Shown here piece by piece: positions 1 through 7,243 of a stretch of 64,000 bases of DNA. Within the stretch, counting starts at the first letter, position 1. The number at the start of each line of letters is the position of its first letter. Both the position numbers and the translations under genes were made by a program. The stretch comes from an uncultured candidate division WPS-2 bacterium (lineage in GTDB: Bacteria > Vulcanimicrobiota > Vulcanimicrobiia > Vulcanimicrobiales > Vulcanimicrobiaceae), in NCBI GenBank assembly GCA_937927945.1, contig CALEYW010000024.1, forward strand, positions 21,468 to 85,467, given 5' to 3'. The notes beneath the pieces are model-generated. The model was not told the DNA's origin. It was given only the letters and a program-made list of their open reading frames with translations, and did no database searches.

Positions 1-2
1 TC

Positions 3-1073
3 GAGGAGCGTATCCAACCCGGCCGGTCGATTCGCGACATGATCGGCTGGTGGTCCGACGTGCACGTCGAGGAGGCGGCCGACGGCCACAAGCTCCTCAT
101 CGGCACGTACAACATCGAGAGCGGCAACGCGTTCGCGCTCAACAAGATGCGTGAGGCGAAACGCTACGCCACGCGCTATGCAGATCAGCCCGAGAAGCAG
201 TACGTCGGCTTTTCGATCAGTGCAGGCGGCATCTCCGAATCGCGCGAGATCGCCGGCAAGACGTACAACGCAGTACTCCGCATCACGGAGGCCGGCAGCA
301 CCGATATGGTGACCGCCGCCGGCGCCGGCGGCAAGATGCTCAGCCTACAGGAGGCACAACGCATGGCCAAAACGGCACAGACCGGCGCGCGTCAAACCGC
401 CCAGCTCGCCGAGATCGATCCCAAGAAGTTCGCCGCCGACGTCCTTTCGGAAGCCGGTATTACGCTCGACGACGAGGACATGGAATCGTTCGTCGGTGCG
501 CTGGGCGACAAGCTCAAGAAGAAACCCGCCGACGCGAACGCCGATCCGGCCGATGAAGCCGCGGCGGACGACGAAGACGACATCGCGGGCGACGACGTCG
601 ACGACGTCGACGACGACGGCGGTGATGACGCCGACGACATCAACGACGTGCTCGACGACAAGCGCCCCGTCGAAGGCAAGCGCAACGAAAGCGCCCGCCG
701 CACCGCGACCAGCGGCACCCGCGTTCGCGAGAGCGGTCGCTCCGGCGGCAGCGAGGCAACGAAACTGCGCGAGCAGCTCGACGCCGCGAACGCCGAGAAC
801 GCCAAGCTCAAGGAGCGCCAGAAGTTCCAAGAGACCAAGGCGCTGGCGCGCCGCATCGTCCGCGAGCTGAAGGTCCCCGTGACCGCTCAGCCGTGGGTGC
901 TCGGCGAGCTGCTCGACGTCTCCGGCGGCGAGAAGGCGATGCGCGAACGCGCGACCGCCCTGCTCGACGGCGTCATCCGCCCGCTGCACGGCGACGGCGT
1001 AGCGGGCGTTCCCGCCCGTGCGCGCGAGTCGGCGAGCACCGGACTCCTCAACGTCTCCGGCATCGCCGAGTAA
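3..1073 (+). CDS. Prohead protease with scaffold-like C-terminus (5' partial)
   Basis: The frame is open from base 3, so the true start lies before the window; the first internal ATG is at 39. The N-terminal 110 residues include a YVGFSISAGG motif and a TDMVTAAGAGGKM segment, resembling the XkdF/S78_2 type of capsid maturation protease. After about residue 110 the protein becomes an assembly scaffold: a strongly acidic Asp-rich stretch at roughly 165-210, then a predicted coiled coil at about 235-265. A protease fused to a scaffold just before the capsid gene is a normal phage arrangement. The catalytic residues cannot be assigned with certainty because the start is missing. It ends 12 bases before the next gene. 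Confidence 0.5.
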   Translation, partial: EERIQPGRSIRDMIGWWSDVHVEEAADGHKLLIGTYNIESGNAFALNKMREAKRYATRYADQPEKQYVGFSISAGGISESREIAGKTYNAVLRITEAGSTDMVTAAGAGGKMLSLQEAQRMAKTAQTGARQTAQLAEIDPKKFAADVLSEAGITLDDEDMESFVGALGDKLKKKPADANADPADEAAADDEDDIAGDDVDDVDDDGGDDADDINDVLDDKRPVEGKRNESARRTATSGTRVRESGRSGGSEATKLREQLDAANAENAKLKERQKFQETKALARRIVRELKVPVTAQPWVLGELLDVSGGEKAMRERATALLDGVIRPLHGDGVAGVPARARESASTGLLNVSGIAE

Positions 1074-1085
1074 GGACGGAAAAAC

Positions 1086-1901
1086 ATGGCTACCACCAGC
1101 CAGAATACCCAGACGCGCCATCAGCTCGGCTTCATCCGCAGCGCGATCGACGCGACGGTCAACGCGGGAGCGATCAACGCCGGCGACCTGGTCTACTCGA
1201 CCGGCAGCGGCGTCGCGAGCCTCGGCTCCGGCCTCGTCCTCAACGCGGCCCTCGTCGCGCTGATCGGCAAGGTCCTCGGCGTCTCGAAGGACCAGAACCC
1301 GCTCAAGGGCGGCATCTCCAACCCGCTGCTCGACGTCGGCATCTACCAGACCGGCGAGTTCGCGATGGGCACGACCGCGGCCGACACGTACACGCATCTC
1401 GCGCCGGTCACGGTCGGCGCCGATGCGCAGACGATCACGCTCGCGCCGGTTCCCGCCGCGCCGGGCGCGCAGGCCGTCGCATCGGGCGCCGGCGGAACCT
1501 GGACGGCCGCCGCGCACAGCGTGCAGTTCGTCTACCAGACCGCGCTCGGTGAAACGACCGCGGGGCCGGCAACGGTCGTCACGCCCGCGGCGGGCAACAA
1601 CATCGTCGTCACGCTGACCGCGGCGCCGCCTTCGTGGGCGAGCCAGGTCAACATCTACGTCGACGGCGTCTACGCCGGATCGGCACCGAGCACGGCGGCG
1701 GTGACGCTGGCCGGCCCGCTCACCGGCATCGCGTCGACCAAGCAGCTGCCGGTGCTGCACGCCCTCGCGATCGGCTACGCCTACATGCCGCTCTCCATCT
1801 CGACGCCGGGCGGCCAAACCGCTTCGGTCGCCGGCGGTGCGGGCGTCTCGATCGGCGTGCGCCTCAACGTCGCCGCCTCCAAAATCGACGGCCTGATCTA
1901 G
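1086..1901 (+). CDS. Putative capsid decoration protein with Ig/Fn3-like insert
   Basis: This 271-residue protein sits between protease/scaffold and major capsid, the usual place for a head decoration or stabilisation protein. Its N-terminus (Leu/Gly/Ala-rich, about 1-100) and C-terminus (about 215-271, small-residue-rich beta strands) flank a central segment at about 125-210 that looks like an Ig or Fn3-type sandwich: it carries a FVYQTALGETTAGPATVV strand pair and an NIYVDGVYAG strand. A purine-rich GGACGG ribosome site precedes the ATG. No named family was recognised, so the function is inferred from position and fold-like pattern only. Confidence 0.35.
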   Translation: MATTSQNTQTRHQLGFIRSAIDATVNAGAINAGDLVYSTGSGVASLGSGLVLNAALVALIGKVLGVSKDQNPLKGGISNPLLDVGIYQTGEFAMGTTAADTYTHLAPVTVGADAQTITLAPVPAAPGAQAVASGAGGTWTAAAHSVQFVYQTALGETTAGPATVVTPAAGNNIVVTLTAAPPSWASQVNIYVDGVYAGSAPSTAAVTLAGPLTGIASTKQLPVLHALAIGYAYMPLSISTPGGQTASVAGGAGVSIGVRLNVAASKIDGLI

Positions 1902-1925
1902 GGCCAGGAAGTACAGGTACAGATC

Positions 1926-3119
1926 ATGTCCGTCACCATCGAAGAGAGCGGCGCGGGAAGCGACGCCCTGGTCCAGCGCGTGCTCGAGCGCCTCTCCGGC
2001 GCCGTCTCGCGCGTCAAGGAAGTCGGCCGGTTCCGCGGCCGCACCTTCAAGCAGCTCAACGAGTCGGGACTCAAAGAGCAGCGCAAGAAGATCATGGAAG
2101 AGCATCGCATCGATCCCGAAAAGGTGATCGAAGAGAGCGATCATCCGAAGTTCTCGTGGAGCACGTTCAACGAGAACCTGCGCCGCAAGGGCAAGTTCTC
2201 CGAAGCGCAGACCTCCTCGGCGAACTCCGCCGTGCTGCGGTACGGGATCACGAAGCTCGCCGGCGAGGGCTACGAGCTCGAGCCGTCGGTCTACGAGAAC
2301 GAGATCGCCGAAGTCGTTCCCTCGAAGGGCTTCGAGAACTACTACGCGCCGTATTTCCGGCCCGGCCGCGGCGGCCCGGTCGAACGCGGTGAAGCGTACC
2401 CGGCCGTGAAGATGAGCGGTCTCGACGTCACGATCCGCAACTACAAGTTCGGCGCCGTGCTCGAGATCGAAGAAGAGCTGATCGACGACGATCAGACCGG
2501 CCAGATCATGCAGCAAGGGACGCAGATCGGCGAGAGCCTCAGCTTCGAGGTCGACATGTTCGGCTTCGGGCAGATGATCGCGACGAACTGGGCGTCGGTC
2601 GGCAACTCGAATGCCGGCGGCGGCGCGCTGCTCACGCCGATCGTCCAGACGGCCCACCAGAAGCTCCGCAAGGTCCGCGACGGCAACGGCAACCTCATCG
2701 TCGTGCGGCCGGACACGCTGCTCGTCGACTCGGACGAGGAGATCGCGGCGCGGCAGATCCTCGAATCGATCGGCACCGCGAACAACCCCGGCAACGCGCC
2801 GGCCGCGGGATCGCTCGTCTACTTCGGGACCAGCAACCCGCTGCGCGGGCTCTACAAGCTCGTCGCAACGCCGTGGCTCTCGGAGTCGCAGCGCTCGGCG
2901 GCCAACGCGAACGGCATGGGCCTCGACGGCGTGACGCCGCCGAAGTTCCTGCTCCGGGCGAAGCGCCGCATCATCCTGCAGACGCGTAAGCCGCTGCAGG
3001 TCGTCCAGGAGGCTCCGAACTCCGGTGAGGGCTTCCGCACCGACACGATCAACTTCAAGGGCAAGATGCGCTTCGGCGCGGGCACGGTCGATCCGCGCTA
3101 CGCGTTCCAGATCAACTAG
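1926..3119 (+). CDS. Major capsid protein (HK97-fold)
   Basis: A 397-residue protein that would form the icosahedral shell. Residues 1-120 are charged and helical, like the delta/scaffold region of HK97-fold capsids. The following region has the typical pattern EVVPSKGFENYYAPYF, then a conserved core strand RNYKFGAVLEIEEEL followed by IDDDQTGQI. This matches capsids in which that helix begins after an acidic turn. A late GTVDPRYAFQIN ending is also capsid-like. Position after protease/scaffold and decoration genes agrees. The choice between an HK97 gp5-type and a Mu gpT-type subfamily cannot be settled by eye. Confidence 0.75.
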   Translation: MSVTIEESGAGSDALVQRVLERLSGAVSRVKEVGRFRGRTFKQLNESGLKEQRKKIMEEHRIDPEKVIEESDHPKFSWSTFNENLRRKGKFSEAQTSSANSAVLRYGITKLAGEGYELEPSVYENEIAEVVPSKGFENYYAPYFRPGRGGPVERGEAYPAVKMSGLDVTIRNYKFGAVLEIEEELIDDDQTGQIMQQGTQIGESLSFEVDMFGFGQMIATNWASVGNSNAGGGALLTPIVQTAHQKLRKVRDGNGNLIVVRPDTLLVDSDEEIAARQILESIGTANNPGNAPAAGSLVYFGTSNPLRGLYKLVATPWLSESQRSAANANGMGLDGVTPPKFLLRAKRRIILQTRKPLQVVQEAPNSGEGFRTDTINFKGKMRFGAGTVDPRYAFQIN

Positions 3120-3144
3120 CCCCCAGCTGATCACCAACCGCCGG

Positions 3145-3233
3145 CGCGCTCATGCGCGTCGGCTCATCGCGCTGCGCTCTGGTGGAGTCGACTCCGATCG
3201 GGTCGACTGTGGGTTCGAGTCCCGTCGCGCGCG
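3145..3233 (+). other. tRNA-like element with strong T-arm, possibly a decayed tRNA
   Basis: In the 141-base gap after the capsid gene, bases 3209-3225 form a T-arm with the consensus loop GGTTCGAGTCC (stem 3209-3213 with 3221-3225, including two G-U pairs). An acceptor stem can be drawn between 3145-3151 and 3226-3232 (six of seven pairs). A D-stem can be drawn between 3154-3157 and 3169-3172 around a GG-containing loop, and a variable-arm hairpin lies around 3190-3204. The anticodon stem closes poorly, with only three pairs around a loop that would read GGT, and there is no encoded CCA. It may be a degenerate or unusual phage tRNA, or coincidence. Confidence 0.3.
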
Positions 3234-3260
3234 ACATTGATCACCGTCCAGGAGATCCGC

Positions 3261-3929
3261 ATGCCGAAGACCCCGACCGGCGCCCCGGCGCAGCCGCGAC
3301 GCTACGACGACGTCGTCGCCCAGGCGGCCGCGGCGACGCCCGTCACGGCGCCTACGACCAGCAACCAGCCCGCCGGCACCGTGCGCGACGGCGGCGTGAA
3401 GTCGGCGTCGTTCTCAACCGATGCGCGCGAGGATGACCCCGGCGACCGCGACCGCACGGCGCGCAAGCCTGCGGCGAAGGACCTAATCTCGCGCCGCCTC
3501 GAGATGGCCGGCTCGTTCTCGATGGGCGACCGGTTCGAGTGGTGCCGCGACGTCTACAACCATCGCATGCCGTTCTCGCGCCGGTACAGCGAGTGCGATG
3601 TTCTCGTCGACCTCTTCAGCTCGGACACCGCGGGCGTGCGCGACGAGGTTGCGCGCAAGCGCGCCACGATCGCCGAGCACAACGCGCTGGCGAAGGCCGC
3701 GCTCGAGCAGCTGCTCGAGGAATCGAAGGACGACGCCGCGTTCGAAGCCGGGATGACGTTCTTGCGCCAGAGGGGCGACGTCCCGTTCGGCTACGTCCCG
3801 ATGATCGGGCTCCCCGCGGATCTCGACCTTGCCGCCCTGAAGTCCGGCGCCGTTCTCGATCTCCCGCCGCCGCCACGCGGCGCGCAACCGGATGAGGTCA
3901 CCGGCCAGATCGGCGTCGGCGTCCGGTGA
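3261..3929 (+). CDS. Phage structural-module protein of unknown function
   Basis: The start is set at the ATG at 3261 because AGGAG lies six bases upstream; an earlier in-frame ATG at 3237 has no ribosome site and overlaps the tRNA-like element. The 222-residue product has a disordered Pro/Ala/Thr-rich N-terminus (about 1-65), then a helical domain (about 70-165) with aromatic and charged residues and a run of basic and acidic heptads, and a Pro-rich tail. No family was recognised. It lies between the capsid and head-tail joining genes and overlaps the next gene by four bases (GTGA), so it is probably a head-completion or connector factor. Confidence 0.55.
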   Translation: MPKTPTGAPAQPRRYDDVVAQAAAATPVTAPTTSNQPAGTVRDGGVKSASFSTDAREDDPGDRDRTARKPAAKDLISRRLEMAGSFSMGDRFEWCRDVYNHRMPFSRRYSECDVLVDLFSSDTAGVRDEVARKRATIAEHNALAKAALEQLLEESKDDAAFEAGMTFLRQRGDVPFGYVPMIGLPADLDLAALKSGAVLDLPPPPRGAQPDEVTGQIGVGVR

Positions 3930-4552
3930 GCGTAGCGCTGAGCGACGTGCGGTTCCAGATCCAGGACCAGCCGCGCACGCTCGGCGCGGCCCCGGAGTCC
4001 CCGCGGGCCCTGGGAACGGCTGACGGCACGACGACGGTCTTCTACCTGCCGCTCGGGCCGTGGCTGCAATACGTCGCCGCGAGCGCCCAGCTCTACGCGA
4101 CGCCGATCGGTGGCTCTCCGGTCGGGATCGCATCGTCCGGCTTCGCCATCACGCAGCAGGGCGTCGTTACGTTCACGCTGGCGCCCGGCGCGGGTGGGTC
4201 GCCGATCGCGAGCGGCTCGGTGATCGGCGCCGCGTTCCAGGCGACGGGGTTCTCGGACAACGACCTCGGCAACGTCTTGAACGCGAACCTCGCGAAGTAC
4301 GGCGCCGACGATCTCGTCCTCAAGGGCTGCCAGCTCGACATCATCAACGTGCTGCTCGCCAACACCGAGCGGCTCGCGCAGATCCGCGAGGCCGAATACG
4401 ACAAGAACCCCGGCGCCGTCATCGCGGCGCTCGTGAAGCTCAAGGGCGAGCTCCGGCTCGACATCCAGAACACGGCGCGGCCGAACCGCGCGCAGCCGGT
4501 CCTGGCGTTCGGAACGATCAAGCCCGACCGCCGGTACCAGCCGAGCCGATGA
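3926..4552 (+). CDS. Putative head-tail connector protein
   Basis: GTG start overlapping the previous stop as GTGA. The 208-residue product has a beta-rich N-terminal half (about 25-110), with alternating hydrophobic strands and Gly-rich turns, and a helical C-terminal half (about 115-185). The C-terminal half includes a GCQLDIINVLLANTERLAQ helix and a KLKGELRLDIQ helix. No family was recognised. Position before MuF and the small head-closure genes suggests a neck or connector role, which is inference. It overlaps the next gene by four bases (ATGA), and these two junctions suggest translational coupling. Confidence 0.5.
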   Translation: MSVALSDVRFQIQDQPRTLGAAPESPRALGTADGTTTVFYLPLGPWLQYVAASAQLYATPIGGSPVGIASSGFAITQQGVVTFTLAPGAGGSPIASGSVIGAAFQATGFSDNDLGNVLNANLAKYGADDLVLKGCQLDIINVLLANTERLAQIREAEYDKNPGAVIAALVKLKGELRLDIQNTARPNRAQPVLAFGTIKPDRRYQPSR

Positions 4553-5564
4553 GAGTCGACCTCGACGGCTTCGACGACGTCGCCGAAGCGCGTGACGCGG
4601 CGACGCGGTTCCTGCGCGAGACCGCTCCCCCAAAAGGACGCGGCCCGCTGGCCATGTACGATTCGTACGCCGGCACGAGCGGGCCGTCAAGCGCGAGGCT
4701 CGGACGCTTGCGCGAGCGCTTCTCCGCGTTCGCGAGGCGATGGAGCGGAAGTTCTGGCGCACCTCGGGGCTCGGACGCTTCCGCGAAGAGGCGAATCCCA
4801 GGGAGCTAACGCCGCTCTTGCTCGCGCGCATCGAGCATGCGATCTACGAGCTCGACGCCGAGCCTTACGCCGAGGCGATCTACGACGCGACGGAGATTCT
4901 CGTCGAAGCCGGCTGGACGAACGCCCGCGAGCTGCTCGACCTCAAAGCGGGGTTCGACGTCGTTCCGGAGCATGCGCTGGCGGCGCTGCGCGGCGATGCG
5001 AAGCGGTTCTCGTTCCTGGTCATCCAGCGCGAGAAGGACGCCCTCGCTGCGGTGCTCGATCAGGCGCTGCGCGACGGCGATGGGGCGCGCGAGGTGGCCG
5101 CCTCGATCCGCGATGCGTTCGCCGAGGGCTTCCACGTCGACCCCGGCGGCGACGTCTTGCGCACGACCGGCAAGGGTCGCGTCATCGGCGCTGATGTCTG
5201 GTCGAAGATGGTCGCGCGCACCGAACTCTCGCGCGCGAGCAATACTGGCGCGATGCTGCTATATCAGGACGCTGGAGTCGAGAAGGTTCGGTGGTCGGCC
5301 TCCAACGGAACGAACACCTGCGCCGAGTGCGAAGACGCGGACGACGAGGTTGTCGCGCTTGGCGAAAACTTCCCATTCGTCGACGTCGATCAGCCTCCGG
5401 CGCACCCTGGCTGCATTTGCGGATTGGTCTCCGCCGACGACTTCACCGGTCGCAGCACAGCCGACCAAGAGCTGCGAGATCGCGCCTCCCGCGGCGGCTA
5501 CAGCGCCGACGAATATGAGGCCCGGTTCGGCCAGAAGCACCCGATCGACGCGAAGGGGGACTGA
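4549..5564 (+). CDS. MuF-type minor head protein, apparently made through a -1 frameshift
   Basis: From the ATG at 4549 (ATGA overlap with the upstream stop) 29 codons are read in one frame to the heptamer CCCAAAA at 4629-4635. The MuF sequence continues in the -1 frame from 4635 to 5564, giving a 338-residue fusion. The -1 frame before the ATG at 4740 already has coding character (HERAVKREARTLARALLRVR) but contains no ATG, GTG or TTG start, and the zero frame beyond the heptamer turns into low-complexity Ser/Arg. The MuF core is clear: ARTELSRASNTGAM, a CAEC pair, and AHPGCICGL at the end. MuF/SPP1 gp7-type proteins sit in the head and may be ejected with DNA. Alternatives are a sequencing indel, a broken gene, or internal initiation at 4740 giving a 274-residue protein. 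Confidence 0.75.
4629..4686 (+). promoter_or_regulatory. Candidate programmed -1 frameshift signal in MuF gene
   Basis: The zero-frame reading is C CCA AAA, an exact X XXY YYZ slippery heptamer at 4629-4635. After a five-base spacer (4636-4640) comes a perfect nine-pair GC-rich stem, CGGCCCGCT at 4641-4649 with AGCGGGCCG at 4678-4686. Its loop contains a second small hairpin (GTACG at 4656-4660 with CGTAC at 4664-4668). Heptamer, short spacer and stable stem are the three classic parts of a -1 frameshift site. The same heptamer occurs in the tail chaperone gene of this phage. Confidence 0.6.
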
Positions 5565-5902
5565 TGCTTCGTCCCGCCACCTGGCAGCTGACGCGCACCC
5601 GCAAAGTCAATCCCGTCGGCACTGGCCAGCCGACGTTCCCGCGCTACGTCGTCGGGACGTGGGCCGGGTCGTGGTCGCCGGCGACGGCGGTCATTCGCGA
5701 GCTCGCCGCGGGCGCGCCGATCGTCGACATCGACATGTACGGCTTTCTCCCGGCTGACGCCGGCGCCGTGATCTTCGAGGGCGACGTTCTGCTCTGGATG
5801 GAGAAGGCGACGCGCTGGGAAGTCGCGCGCGTCGGCGCGTTTCCGAGCCGCACCGTCGTGATGCTGCGCCGCGCAACCGAGAAGAAGGTCACCGGTGGCT
5901 GA
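5564..5902 (+). CDS. Small head-tail joining protein, unknown family
   Basis: A 112-residue protein whose ATG shares one base with the MuF stop codon. It is mostly beta-stranded, with a WAGSWSPATAVIRELAAGAPIVDIDMYGF core and a Gly/Asp turn before IFEGDVLLWMEKATRWEVARV. That compact strand-rich shape and position (after MuF, before the virion morphogenesis protein) are typical of head-closure or stopper proteins, but no family was recognised. It overlaps the next gene by eight bases. Confidence 0.55.
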   Translation: MLRPATWQLTRTRKVNPVGTGQPTFPRYVVGTWAGSWSPATAVIRELAAGAPIVDIDMYGFLPADAGAVIFEGDVLLWMEKATRWEVARVGAFPSRTVVMLRRATEKKVTGG

Positions 5903-6398
5903 CGAGATCGAAGGCATGACCGCGCTGCGCACCGAGCTGAATCGATTGAAGGGCGCCGTCGAAGATCCGAAGCCCGCGCTCCAGCACGTCGGTGTGATCG
6001 CGCTGGACTCGTTCAAGGAGCACATCGAACTCGGCGGGCCCGGCTGGGCGCCGAACAAGACCGGCACACCGCTGCTGCGCAAGACCGGACGCCTCTTCAA
6101 CTCGTTCACGGCGAACAGCGCCGACGACATCTTTCGCTTGGGCGATCACGACGTCGAGGTCGGCACCAACGTCGAGTACGCGCGGCCGCTGCAGGACGGC
6201 TCGCGTGGACGACCAGCAAAGGGCCGCGAGGGCAAGCTCGCCGCGATGCTCGGCGGTGCGGGATTCTTCCGGCACGAGGGCGCGCTCGTTGGCGGAATGC
6301 CGGCGCGCGTCTTCGTCGACATCGACGAGAAAACCGCGACGCTGATCCGTTCGGCGTTCGCCGACTACGTGATGGGAGTGACCCGTGGCAATCACTAG
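5895..6398 (+). CDS. Phage virion morphogenesis protein (Mu gpG/tail completion type)
   Basis: GTG start at 5895 inside the end of the previous gene. The 167-residue product has the recognisable pattern of the tail-completion family: a helical N-terminus, GGPGWAPNKTGTPLLRKTGRL, then strands in the order FRLGDHDVEVGTNVEYARPL, and a PARVFVDIDEKTATLI segment near the end. These proteins join tail to head in Mu-like and related phages. Spacing and order (head-closure gene before, tail terminator after) fit. It overlaps the next gene by 14 bases. Confidence 0.65.
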   Translation: MADEIEGMTALRTELNRLKGAVEDPKPALQHVGVIALDSFKEHIELGGPGWAPNKTGTPLLRKTGRLFNSFTANSADDIFRLGDHDVEVGTNVEYARPLQDGSRGRPAKGREGKLAAMLGGAGFFRHEGALVGGMPARVFVDIDEKTATLIRSAFADYVMGVTRGNH

Positions 6399-6918
6399 CG
6401 ACTCCGGAGTCGTGGCGATCTGGAACAAGATCGTCGCCGTGCTTCAGGGCGAGATGAACGTCGGTCCGACCGGACCCGGTAGCGGATCGAACACGACCGG
6501 GCGGTTGCAGAGCCTGCAGTACGTTCACAAAACGATTCACCTCTGGTCGGACGAGCTGCCTGCGGTCGGCGTGCAGCTGATCGAGGAAGATCCGGAGCCC
6601 TACGGCCAGCGCAAGCAGTTGGTGACCATCGAGTTTCGCATCGTAGTCGCGGCGAAAGCGGCGGTCGACAGCAACGGTAACATCACCCTCGACGACGCCT
6701 TCTCCAAGCTGATGCAGCTGATCGAGGACGGGAATGGCAACGGCGTCATGGCTGTGCTGCGGGACCCCGCGAACTTCAGCCTCGGCGGCCTGGCGATGGA
6801 GACGTACTCGCGCGGCAAGAACAAGTACGATTGGGACGTCGACAAAGCCGTCGGCGCGACCGACGCGCGTGCATACGCGTACATCCCGTATTTCGCCAAG
6901 GCGATCGTCAGCTACTAA
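6385..6918 (+). CDS. Putative tail terminator protein
   Basis: GTG start at 6385. The 177-residue product has a long helix near the N-terminus, a Gly/Ser-rich loop at about 30-45, and then repeated beta strands (KQLVTIEFRIVVAAKA, ARAYAYIPYFAKAIVSY), as in gpU-like tail terminators and minor tail proteins that cap the tail tube. The ending on a hydrophobic strand is typical. Function rests on position between morphogenesis and tail-tube genes and on this pattern; there is no diagnostic catalytic motif. Confidence 0.45.
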   Translation: MAITSDSGVVAIWNKIVAVLQGEMNVGPTGPGSGSNTTGRLQSLQYVHKTIHLWSDELPAVGVQLIEEDPEPYGQRKQLVTIEFRIVVAAKAAVDSNGNITLDDAFSKLMQLIEDGNGNGVMAVLRDPANFSLGGLAMETYSRGKNKYDWDVDKAVGATDARAYAYIPYFAKAIVSY

Positions 6919-6927
6919 GGAGCCCCG

Positions 6928-7158
6928 ATGAAATCCATCATCATGTCCCCCGACGCCCACCTCGCCGAAGCCGAAGTCGAAGGAATCGTCTTCGTACGCG
7001 GCGTCGCGCAGCCGGTCGCCGACGACGCCAAGGCCGAGGTGATCCTGCGTCACCCCTGGTTCGACGAAGCGCCGCCCGAGAAGGCCGCCGAGCCCGTGAA
7101 GCCGCTGATCGCCGCGCCGATCGCCGCGCCGCCGGTCGTCATCGCGCCCGATAAGTAA
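6928..7158 (+). CDS. Small Pro/Ala-rich phage protein
   Basis: A 76-residue product with a good AAGGAG ribosome site ahead of its ATG. The N-terminal 45 residues form a small strand-rich unit (SIIMSPDAHLAEAEVEGIVF) and the rest is a Pro/Ala/Val tail. No family was recognised. It is followed by a terminator hairpin, so it is the last gene of the head-joining block before the tail-tube gene. Confidence 0.5.
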   Translation: MKSIIMSPDAHLAEAEVEGIVFVRGVAQPVADDAKAEVILRHPWFDEAPPEKAAEPVKPLIAAPIAAPPVVIAPDK

Positions 7159-7201
7159 CGCCCGACTCGCCCGCGGGTAGCGGGCCAACCTCGCATCACA
7201 G

Positions 7202-7231
7202 GCCGTCTGCTCGCAGGCGGCTTGCTCTTTT
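7202..7231 (+). terminator. Intrinsic terminator before tail tube gene
   Basis: An eight-pair stem, GCCGTCTG with CAGGCGGC (one T-G pair) around a CTCG loop at 7202-7221, followed by TTGCTCTTTT. It separates the head-joining genes from the tail tube gene, whose GGAGG site follows immediately. It could reduce or reset transcription so that the abundant tail tube protein is expressed at its own level. Confidence 0.65.
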
Positions 7232-7243
7232 CTGGAGGGGCCC

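Noticed and set aside
345..3137. A 930-codon open frame on the minus strand across the capsid genes
   Set aside because: It is Arg/Leu/Val/Asp-rich low complexity, opposite clear capsid and scaffold genes, and has no start signal. It is an antisense shadow caused by high GC content.
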